Made by a program: the position numbers and the translations under genes. Below, one piece after another: positions 7,534 through 15,430 of a DNA stretch of 15,430 nucleotides (within the stretch, counting starts at the first letter, position 1; the number at the start of each line of letters is the position of its first letter). The DNA lies in contig CALBSZ010000518.1 of assembly GCA_937967665.1 (NCBI GenBank), positions 1-15,430 on the forward strand. Direction: 5' to 3'. The DNA comes from an uncultured Planctomycetaceae bacterium. Its GTDB lineage: Bacteria; Planctomycetota; Planctomycetia; Pirellulales; Pirellulaceae. The notes under the pieces were generated by a model. It searched no databases, was not told where the DNA came from, and was given only the letters and a program-made list of their open reading frames with translations.

Positions 7534-8649
7534 TCATTGTCCAGGGCGATGTTCTCGAACAGTTGGCCGGTCCTGCCACGCTGAGTGCAGCATCATCCAA
7601 CTGCCCAGATGCTCGGACGTCAGGATTCCCACGAGCTCGCCGGAATCTTCCACGAGCAGCGCCGAGCAGCCGGAGGCCTGCATCTGATCGACAGCCCGGT
7701 CCAGCGGCTGATTGGCGAGTACCGTTGGACAGCGATGGCGAACGATATCGCCGACGCGCGCTTGCGAGCGTCCTTCAGACAGGGCCGTGACGACATCCTG
7801 GTGGGCCAGGATCCCGGTAATCTCGTGACCGTCGGTCACCGGGAAGTCCTTCTGATGTCCCGCTGCCATTTGGCGTGTTGCCAATTCCAGTGGGTCGCTT
7901 TCGTTCAACGTCAGGAATCGCTGCACCATCGCGTCGCGAACGCGGGCTCCGCGAAAGATTTCACGAACCTCGGCGGCTTGCGATTCGCCTTGGGCGCCCA
8001 GGTAAACAAACAAGGCGATAAACAGCAGCATGAACATGCCGGGGACCAGCAGCCCGACAATCGCGAAGAAAATAGCCACCGCCTGCCCCACCGAGGCGGC
8101 TAGATGCGTCGCTCGGACCCGCGACATCCGCGTCGCCAGCAGTGCGCGGAGCACCCGGCCGCCATCCATCGGAAACGCCGGGATCAGGTTGAACGCCACC
8201 AGCACGAGGTTGACCCACATCAATTTCGTCAGGAACGAACCGCCCACGACCTGCACCTGCGTGATCTGTCCCAACGTTCCCAGCAAAACCAGAATCGCAA
8301 AGAGAACACCCGCGATCACAATGTTGACCGCCGGCCCCGCGATGGCTACCAGGAACTCCTGATAGGGCACTTCGGGAATTCGCTCCAGACGCGCTACGCC
8401 GCCGATCGGCAGGAGCGTGATATCGCGAGTCTTCACGCCGAATTGCCGGGCGGTTAGCGCATGCCCGAATTCGTGCAGCACAACGCACGCAAACAGCGCC
8501 AACACAAACCCGACGCCACTCGCTATCATTGCGACATTATCACCCGCGGAAACATGCGCGAAAATGATCCACGCAATCAGAATCAGGAACGTCCAATGAA
8601 CGAAGACACCAATTCCGGCAACCTGCAGGATCTTGAATGACCACTTCAT
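7534..8649 (-). CDS. Site-2 protease (M50) with two CBS domains
   Basis: A protein of 371 residues. Six hydrophobic segments span about 8-33, 41-64, 98-125, 141-158, 185-200 and 203-220. The zinc site is HEFGH (H59, E60, H63) and NLIPAFPMDGG (N154 to G164, D162 as third ligand). Two CBS domains follow (about 236-294 and 298-352), with DAMVQRFLTLNESD starting the first and VGILTSEHLG ending the second. CBS pairs usually bind adenine nucleotides and regulate the attached domain, so proteolysis may respond to energy state. This architecture is common in bacteria and archaea (Rip3-like) but substrates are largely unknown. The ATG at 8649 was chosen because MKWSF leads straight into the membrane region and GAGG lies 11 bases upstream; a start 69 bases earlier would overlap the preceding gene. 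It follows that gene by 25 bases, so they are probably co-transcribed. Confidence 0.9.
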   Translation of the reverse strand: MKWSFKILQVAGIGVFVHWTFLILIAWIIFAHVSAGDNVAMIASGVGFVLALFACVVLHEFGHALTARQFGVKTRDITLLPIGGVARLERIPEVPYQEFLVAIAGPAVNIVIAGVLFAILVLLGTLGQITQVQVVGGSFLTKLMWVNLVLVAFNLIPAFPMDGGRVLRALLATRMSRVRATHLAASVGQAVAIFFAIVGLLVPGMFMLLFIALFVYLGAQGESQAAEVREIFRGARVRDAMVQRFLTLNESDPLELATRQMAAGHQKDFPVTDGHEITGILAHQDVVTALSEGRSQARVGDIVRHRCPTVLANQPLDRAVDQMQASGCSALLVEDSGELVGILTSEHLGSWMMLHSAWQDRPTVREHRPGQ

Positions 8650-8674
8650 CCCTCGTTCGTCCTCACAGCTACGG

Positions 8675-8941
8675 CTAAAGCGCCTTGCGAATTCGACGAA
8701 AGCCTTCCTTAATCTCATCGCCCACGAGTTTGAGCGACTCCCAAACGTCTTCCGACGTTTCCGTGACCGCCTTGTTCACCGGTTCCAGACGGTGGCCGAG
8801 CTGATCCAGTTTGTGTTGAATGGCATCCCATTCGTCCTTCAGGTCTTCCTTGCCCAAGTGCATTTGCAGCGCGAGTTCGTCGCGCTCCTGCCTCAATTTG
8901 CGCAGCAACTCTTGCAGCGACTTGCGTTGATTGTCTGACAT
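8675..8941 (-). CDS. Small charged helical protein, function unknown
   Basis: A protein of 88 residues, very rich in Lys, Glu, Arg, Leu and Gln, without a signal peptide or membrane segment. Residues 3-60 (SLQELLRKLRQERDEL onward) have heptad-like spacing that suggests a coiled coil or helical hairpin. The end, GDEIKEGFRRIRKAL, is an amphipathic basic helix. The ATG at 8941 is supported by AAGGA 11 bases upstream; starts further upstream would add about 66 residues of atypical sequence. It lies 25 bases upstream of the CBS-type site-2 protease in the same direction, which suggests an operon and possibly a partner or regulator of that protease. I do not recognise the family, so no function is proposed. 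Confidence 0.7.
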   Translation of the reverse strand: MSDNQRKSLQELLRKLRQERDELALQMHLGKEDLKDEWDAIQHKLDQLGHRLEPVNKAVTETSEDVWESLKLVGDEIKEGFRRIRKAL

Positions 8942-9304
8942 GATCCTACCATTCCTTTCACCATTGATACGAAACTCCGCGACAAGGGTTCGTAATTGCG
9001 TCCCTCGCGCCAGACGGAACGAATAACCCAGAAGAATTGTTGCAAAAAACGGGCCGGCAAATTTGTTTTTTCCAGCTTGGAAATGCCAGTTCACGGAAAT
9101 CCACGAACGCGAACTCACGATGACACGTCCCAGCGTCACACAAGCCGTGTCAGCATAACAGGTTGTGTCGGAAACGTTGGCGAGACCTGCGGTGCCGGGA
9201 ACCTTGGATTGACGCGTTGGACATGGTCTACGGTAGCGTCGACACCATGTCGAAGGCAGTCGTCCAGATCCACTTCCTCCGGCAGACTCCCCTCCCTGCC
9301 GAAC
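8942..9304. other. Gene-free stretch upstream of the small helical protein gene
   Basis: It lies between the stop of the EEP-fold enzyme and the start of the small helical protein, both on the - strand. It should hold the promoter for the helical protein/CBS protease pair, but no strong -35/-10 pair is visible. An A6/T6 inverted repeat at 9044-9071 is the only structure noted. Confidence 0.6.
8953..8957 (-). promoter_or_regulatory. Ribosome binding site of the small helical protein
   Basis: AAGGA on the - strand, 11 bases before the ATG at 8941; a second AGGA sits only 2 bases before it. They support this start over the long upstream extension. Confidence 0.4.
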
Positions 9305-10095
9305 TCAACGAGCCTTGTGATCCAGTTCCAGGACGGCGAAGATCGCTCGATGGTCCGAAGCAACGGATTCGCCCAGCACTTTGACTTCGATAACCGTCCA
9401 GCGGCTTGCCGGACGATACAGGATGAAGTCGATTTGTTTTGCTGGTTCGTTCACCGGCACGGTTGCCAGTGCTTTTTGATTTGCCCGCGTCCACGACTTC
9501 TCAAACTCCTGAAGCGTTTTACTGTCGGGGGTGGCGTTCAGGTCACCAGCCAGCAAGGCTGGCTGCTCGGGACGTTTAGCGACCAGGTCGTTGATCACCT
9601 TGGCCGATGCCAGGCGCTCGCGCGGGTCAGCGCGAAAATCGAGATGAGTCGCCAGCAGCAGCAGCGGGAGGTCTGCGCCCGGAACCTTCACCTCGGCTTC
9701 GATCACCCCACGCTGTTCGCTACCGTCGACGTTGGGAAGGAGGTGATGCTTGTGCCAGGCGATCGGGAATCGCGATAGCAGGGCGTTGCCGTAGTGTCCG
9801 CCTTGAAACCGGATGTTGGCACCAAACACGATGTGCATTTTCGTGAGCCTGGCCAGTTCTGCCGGCTGATCGACCCCTTGTGTCCGGGTCACGTTTTGGT
9901 CGACTTCCTGCAGGGCCACCAGATCGGGTTCCACGGATCGAATGACCCGGCCAATCCGTTCGACGTCCAGCTTTCGGTCGACGCCTTCGGCATGATGGAT
10001 GTTGTAGCACAGGACACGCAACCGTAACGGGTCCTCAGCGTCGGCGGTGGTGCCGGCCAGCATGGCCAGCAGCGCCGCGGCACGGATTGCACGAT

Positions 10096-10099
<4 letters not shown>
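9305..10099 (-). CDS. Secreted endonuclease/exonuclease/phosphatase (EEP) family enzyme
   Basis: A protein of 264 residues with a signal peptide of about 21 residues (ending TTADA). The EEP fold motifs appear in order: CYNIHH (N33), LQEVD (E65, metal-binding), GNALLSR (N105), THLD (H152), GDLNATP (D186, N188), QIDFIL, and the closing ASDHRAI (D249, H250). All residues expected for the metal-dependent phosphoester hydrolase are present, so it is probably active. The family includes DNases, sphingomyelinases and phosphatases, and the substrate cannot be told from sequence alone. Being exported, it may act on lipids or nucleic acids outside the cytoplasm. Its ATG overlaps the TGA of the sulfatase gene by 4 bases (ATGA), so the two are translationally coupled. 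Confidence 0.9.
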
Positions 10100-12066
<1,967 letters not shown>

Positions 12067-12292
12067 CAGCCTGGTCTCAATATCGGTGGGATCCAAAGCC
12101 CTGATCTTAACATGGACCGATCCCGTTCCCAATCGACCCACCATCCTGTACGAGACCTACAAACGCCTCGTACGTTGTGCCCATTGCCTCGCCGTCCGGC
12201 CGCGCCAAGTTCCGTCGCCATACAAGAAGGGCGTTCAAGAGGCGGGGCTTTGGATACCAACGCGGATTCCGCGAGTATTCTTGGGATTCGCG

Positions 12293-12907
12293 TCACGGCT
12301 TTTCGTGGAATCGCAGGACAATCGTGTACTCGGGGGACGCGGCGCTGCCGCCGCGGACGATCAACAGGTCGTCGTCGGCCTTGTTTTCGTGGAGCGCTCG
12401 CCGCAGTTTCGAGATCGCCTTTCGCAAGCGCTTCATGGCGTCTTCGAACTTGTCTTTGTCCTCGCGGTCCGTTTCAAACCTGTCGATGGCCCGCTGCACC
12501 TCGCCGAATGTGCGGGCCCGGCCGACCCGGGAGGCAAGCAACCAGAAGAGCCTGCTGATCTGTGTGTCGTCACCCAAGTAGATGCGCTTGCCCACGCACC
12601 AGGCAATTCGAGGATCGTGCTCATCGCGGCTGATGCTCGCATCCTCGGCCGCGCGCGTCGCTTTCGGGAGAGGCTTGTCGAGCGCCTGGATTGGCGTCTC
12701 GCCGGAAGCGATCTTGCAACGGACAATCTCCCGCTTGGCCCATGCGATGGCGCAGTCGTAAATCTCCACCATCGTCATCGGTCCCGGTTCTATCTCCGCG
12801 AGCCGCGCCAGTCCCTCCCAATCCTCCAAATCCTGGGGAGGGTCCAAACCGTGCGCTGCGAGGTCGGCCTTCATCTGCCCCTGCAACTTCTGAATTTCCT
12901 CGGCCAA
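12293..12907 (-). CDS. Hypothetical protein with a possible winged-helix C terminus
   Basis: A cytoplasmic-looking protein of up to 204 residues, acidic and basic residues balanced, no signal peptide. The longest frame starts at a TTG (12907). The first ATG is at 12874 (193 residues), with GGGG 4 bases upstream, and may be the real start. Residues about 107-201 (RIYLGDDTQISRLFWLLASR, then FGEVQRAID, then MKRLRKAISKLRRAL, ending EYTIVLRF) follow the helix-helix-recognition helix-hairpin order of OmpR-type winged-helix domains. No receiver domain or sensor is attached. It lies 226 bases upstream of the sulfatase in the same direction, so it could be a regulator of that operon; this is only a guess. 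The family is not recognised. Confidence 0.65.
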   Translation of the reverse strand: MAEEIQKLQGQMKADLAAHGLDPPQDLEDWEGLARLAEIEPGPMTMVEIYDCAIAWAKREIVRCKIASGETPIQALDKPLPKATRAAEDASISRDEHDPRIAWCVGKRIYLGDDTQISRLFWLLASRVGRARTFGEVQRAIDRFETDREDKDKFEDAMKRLRKAISKLRRALHENKADDDLLIVRGGSAASPEYTIVLRFHEKP

Positions 12908-13306
12908 CCCGGCGTCGCGCCAATCCGCTCGCCGCGCCGGCCGACCGGACGAGGATGTGCGTCCGCGTACCGCTCTTTGGCAATTCGGTTAATTTATCGT
13001 GAGCCGCCGGGGTCGCCAGGCCCGGCGGCTCAGGACCAATTGCTATTTCGATGCTGACTGGGTACACCCCACGAAGCGCCTATGGACACGCGCGTCGGGC
13101 GAATTCGCAGCGTAGGGTAGGTAGGGTAGGATCGGAGATGGAGCGAAGAATGCTACCCAACTGACGGCTGGCGTTAAGCTTCTGTAGCGTAGTCCTGGAA
13201 GTCTGGTTCTTCGAGAAGTATCATGGGTGAGTATGCGACGGTGCTTCCGCAAGAGGGGTGACCACGCTATTCCTCGATTCAACTACCTTGCAGACAGGAC
13301 ATCACT
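12908..13306. other. Gene-free divergent intergenic stretch
   Basis: It separates the - strand hypothetical gene from the + strand secreted protein. It holds a short direct repeat at 13112-13129 and no convincing gene, tRNA or rRNA. The part near 13250-13306 should carry the promoter of the secreted protein, but no clear consensus boxes are seen. Confidence 0.6.
13112..13129. repeat. 9-bp direct repeat GTAGGGTAG x2
   Basis: Two adjacent exact copies in the gene-free stretch. The repeat is too short to be informative by itself, although similar GTAGG-rich runs are frequent in planctomycete intergenic DNA (recollection, not checked). Confidence 0.6.
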
Positions 13307-14266
13307 ATGAGACACCGGATCTCCACGCCAGGCATTGCCATATTGTTGAGTTCGTGTCTGGGTAGTTTCGCTCTTGCGGAAGAAGTCGCATCGAAATCGG
13401 CGAAAGACTCATCCCGGCCCAACGCTGTGGCGACAAGGAGCCGATCCGAATCAGATTTGGCCGCCCTCCGCACGGAGTCGGCAAAATTTGTTGACGCGTT
13501 CAACAAGCAAGACGCCAAGGCGATCGCAGCGTTGTGGACGGAGGAGGGCGAGTACATCGACGATACCGGGCGCCGCTTCGTCGGCCGCGATGCAATTGAG
13601 AAAGGCTACGCCGCTTTCTTCGCCGATAGCCCCAAGGTCACGCTGCGCGTCATGATCGACTCGGTTCGGTTGCTGAGCGACAGCACGGCGATCGAAGACG
13701 GCCGCGCCGTTGTTGATCCACCGCCGGCGGGAGTTCCGGGGTTCAGCAAATACACCGCAATTCATGTCAAAGTCGACGGTCACTGGTTAATGGCCTCCGT
13801 CCGCGATACCCACGTCGAAACGGCGTCGGGTTTCCGGAATGTTGCGGACCTGGAGTGGCTGATCGGGACGTGGAATGCGGAGGAGCACGGCAACCGGATC
13901 GAGTCTGTCTGTCGTTGGATTGCTAACAAGAGCTTCGTCGAGCGTAGGTACACGATCACAAATGTCGATGGAACGAAGACGTCCGGAGTTCAAATGATCG
14001 GATGGAATGCGGCGGATGGGCATGTGCAGTCGTGGAATTTCAGTCCCGATGGCGGTCACGCCGTCGGTGCTTGGTCGCCAATTCAAGGTGGGTGGACGTC
14101 GGAAATTCGTGGAGTGACCGGCGATGGAATCCTCACCACGTCAGTCAACACTCTGAGGCGATTAGACGACAACGCGTACGTCTGGCAATCGGTCGAGCGA
14201 ACAGCAAACGGCATCCAACTGCCAGATAGGGATGAAGTCGTGCTGAAACGTAAATCCACCAATTGA
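13307..14266 (+). CDS. Secreted SgcJ/EcaC-type SnoaL-like protein with a DUF1579-like second domain
   Basis: A protein of 319 residues. Signal peptide of 24 residues (ends FALA). Residues about 50-170 form an NTF2/SnoaL-like (DUF4440) domain: AKFVDAFNKQDAKAIAALWT, then EYIDDTGRRFVGRDAI and a closing HWLMASVRDTH. Residues about 178-316 form a second beta-rich domain (LEWLIGTWNAEE to DEVVLKRK) like DUF1579/lipocalin-type domains. This two-domain arrangement is widespread in planctomycetes and is annotated as SgcJ/EcaC family oxidoreductase, but no catalytic activity is demonstrated for such members. The ATG at 13307 is backed by AGGA 11 bases upstream. The gene stands alone; the next gene starts 84 bases later. 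Confidence 0.88.
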   Translation: MRHRISTPGIAILLSSCLGSFALAEEVASKSAKDSSRPNAVATRSRSESDLAALRTESAKFVDAFNKQDAKAIAALWTEEGEYIDDTGRRFVGRDAIEKGYAAFFADSPKVTLRVMIDSVRLLSDSTAIEDGRAVVDPPPAGVPGFSKYTAIHVKVDGHWLMASVRDTHVETASGFRNVADLEWLIGTWNAEEHGNRIESVCRWIANKSFVERRYTITNVDGTKTSGVQMIGWNAADGHVQSWNFSPDGGHAVGAWSPIQGGWTSEIRGVTGDGILTTSVNTLRRLDDNAYVWQSVERTANGIQLPDRDEVVLKRKSTN

Positions 14267-14339
14267 ACTTCAAAGGCCCGCTTAATTTGCTGTATCAATC
14301 GGTGGGCAATGTCCAATCACAAATTAAAAACACCGAGAC

Positions 14340-14343
14340 GGAG
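14340..14343 (+). promoter_or_regulatory. Ribosome binding site of the glycine-rich protein
   Basis: GGAG, 7 bases before the ATG at 14351. It supports this reading frame, which is easy to miss because the downstream sequence is open in several frames on both strands. Confidence 0.6.
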
Positions 14344-14350
14344 AAAGACG

Positions 14351-15430
14351 ATGCCACGGCAATTCTTGATGACAACGCTGATTGTGAGTTTGATGATTTG
14401 CACGCCGGTGGCCGATAGTCTGGGCCGCGGTTTTGGAGGAGGCGGCCGAGGTGGCGGCGGTGGCCGGGGCGGATTTGGCGGCGGCGGCGGTGGTGGAGGC
14501 CGCAGCTTCGGTGGTGGCGGTGGACCGAGTTTCGGCGGTAGTGGAGGTCGCAGTTTCGGAGGCGGTGGACCGAGTATTGGTGGCAGTGGTCCCAGCTTTG
14601 GCGGTGGCGGTAGTGGCGGATTCGGCGGTGGCGCTGGACAAGGTGGCTTCGGTGGAGGTGGCGGTCGACAAGGTGGCATGGGCGGCGGTCGCGGCGGAAG
14701 TGGCTTTGGAGGAGGCGGCGGACGAAGTCAGGGCGGATTCGGTGGCGGTTTAGGCTCGTCGAGCGGCTTCGGCGGAGCCGGAGGACGACAAGGCGGTTTT
14801 AGCGGCGGACCTGGGGGCAGCGGTTTTGGTGGTGCTGGTGGCCTCGGTGGTTCGGGGCGCGGAGGTGGTGGACAAGGCGGCGGCTTGTCTCGCGACAGCT
14901 TCGGAGATCGGTACTCGGGTAACTCGCCCAGTCGTGGTCATCTGAACAACTTTTTGGGATTGCCGTCCGATGGGGGCTTGCACAATTTGGGTTCGCCTGG
15001 CAGAGGGGCCGGAAGCCCAGGCGCGGGTGTCGATCCAGGGAATGGCGTTGGTCGGCCTGGTGCAGACGCCGGAGGTGTTGGACGACCCGGCGAAGGCGCC
15101 GGCGGAATCGGCCGCCCGGGCGCGGGTGCTGGTGGCATTGAAAGACCGGGCGAAGGCGCTGGTGGTGTCGGACGCCCTGGGGTAGGTGCTGGGGGAATCG
15201 GCCGACCGGGTGCAGGGGCTGGCGGTGTTGGCCGTCCGGGTGTTGGAGCCGGTGGTGTAGGCCGTCCGGGTGTGGGAGCCGGTGGTGTGGGATTCAACCG
15301 TATTTCGCCTAGTGTGCGTCATACGACGGCCAACTCAGTGCAAAACAACTTTCACCAATGGAACGTCTACGGCGGTGGTTGGTACACCTCGCATCCTGGA
15401 GCTTGGCACGCGGCTGGCTGGGGCGCAGGA
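14351..15430 (+). CDS. Glycine-rich secreted, putative cell-surface protein (5' part, runs off the window)
   Basis: The frame is open from ATG at 14351 to the last base: 360 codons, no stop. Residues 1-22 are a signal peptide (MTTLIVSLMICTPVADS). Residues 24-195 are Gly-rich (GGGGRSFGGGG-like) with Phe, Arg, Ser and Gln, low complexity. Residues about 196-231 are a spacer with RDSFGDRYSG and LNNFLGLPSD. Residues 232-311 are eight repeats of 10 residues of the form GVGRPGVGAG. After residue 315 it becomes ordinary sequence (ISPSVRHTTANSVQNNFHQW, then YGGGWYTSHPGAWHAAGWGAG). The last motif is typical of planctomycete proteins called mu-protocadherin-like putative cell-surface proteins, recalled from Rhodopirellula. 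A role in the cell envelope is inferred. The C terminus is missing. Confidence 0.8.
   Translation, partial: MPRQFLMTTLIVSLMICTPVADSLGRGFGGGGRGGGGGRGGFGGGGGGGGRSFGGGGGPSFGGSGGRSFGGGGPSIGGSGPSFGGGGSGGFGGGAGQGGFGGGGGRQGGMGGGRGGSGFGGGGGRSQGGFGGGLGSSSGFGGAGGRQGGFSGGPGGSGFGGAGGLGGSGRGGGGQGGGLSRDSFGDRYSGNSPSRGHLNNFLGLPSDGGLHNLGSPGRGAGSPGAGVDPGNGVGRPGADAGGVGRPGEGAGGIGRPGAGAGGIERPGEGAGGVGRPGVGAGGIGRPGAGAGGVGRPGVGAGGVGRPGVGAGGVGFNRISPSVRHTTANSVQNNFHQWNVYGGGWYTSHPGAWHAAGWGAG
15044..15283 (+). repeat. Eight tandem 30-bp repeats encoding a GxGRPGxGAG decapeptide
   Basis: Exactly eight units of 30 bases in the reading frame of the glycine-rich protein. The variable positions are residue 2 (Val/Ile), 7 (Ala/Glu/Val) and 8 (Asp in the first unit, otherwise Gly); Arg-Pro is constant, while the Gly before it is Glu in one unit. 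The synonymous codon differences show older expansion; the last two units are nearly identical, which suggests recent duplication. Confidence 0.9.

Noticed and set aside
9044..9071. A6C/GT6 inverted repeat as terminator
   Set aside because: The stem is nearly all A-T, the loop is 14 bases, and it lies over 230 bases past the EEP stop codon; it is too weak to call.
13043..13282. - strand frame of 79 codons in the gene-free stretch
   Set aside because: No ribosome binding site, no recognisable motif, and it crosses the short GTAGGGTAG repeats; not supported as a gene.
14317..14679. Proline-rich - strand frames and a Ser/Thr/Ala-rich one nearby
   Set aside because: They are reverse-strand readings of Gly codons (GGN read as NCC or in shifted frames); the + strand gene explains the sequence.
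15044..15283. Repeat array considered as CRISPR
   Set aside because: The units are contiguous without spacers, stay in frame and encode a decapeptide.
14750..15322. - strand frames with Thr/Ala or Pro/Ala repeats
   Set aside because: The same explanation: the 30-bp repeats give periodic peptides in every frame.

Overview
The window looks like part of a planctomycete chromosome (Pirellula/Rhodopirellula-like). This is inferred from the high G+C content, a secreted type I sulfatase, a SgcJ/EcaC-type secreted protein, a Gly-rich putative cell-surface protein ending in WYTSHPGAWHAAGW-like sequence, and many short secreted or membrane proteins of unknown role. No rRNA, tRNA, CRISPR array, transposase or phage gene was seen.

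Left part (1-4007, + strand): a probable three-gene redox operon. It begins with the 3' end of an ApbE-type FAD:protein FMN transferase (cut by the window edge). Next is an exported protein with an N-terminal SHD1-like module, a TPR-like helical middle and a C-terminal FMN-binding domain. The third gene is a large membrane polyferredoxin that appears to join a NapH/NosR-like membrane half to a NapG-like four-cluster ferredoxin half through an internal twin-arginine segment. ApbE attaches FMN to such FMN-binding domains, so the three genes read as the flavinylating enzyme, its substrate and the electron-transfer partner of an extracytoplasmic electron chain. The terminal acceptor is not in the window. 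This is the most interesting system here.

Middle (4139-8941): a YacL-like membrane PIN-TRAM protein (+) converges on a site-2-type M50 metalloprotease (-) that carries an uncharacterised C-terminal domain of about 200 residues. A gene-free stretch with a 16-bp tandem repeat and a short, probably truncated DUF1579-like frame (+) follow. Next, on the - strand, are a second and different M50 protease with two CBS domains and a small charged helical protein just upstream of it, likely co-transcribed.

Right-middle (9305-12907, - strand): an endonuclease/exonuclease/phosphatase-fold secreted enzyme is translationally coupled (ATGA overlap) to a formylglycine-type sulfatase. Upstream of the sulfatase lies an orphan protein with a possible winged-helix C terminus.

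Right end (13307-15430, + strand): a secreted SnoaL-like plus DUF1579-like two-domain protein, then the 5' part of a glycine-rich secreted protein with eight perfect-length 10-residue repeats, which runs off the window. Gene-free stretches longer than about 300 bases are at 6806-7113, 8942-9304 and 12908-13306.
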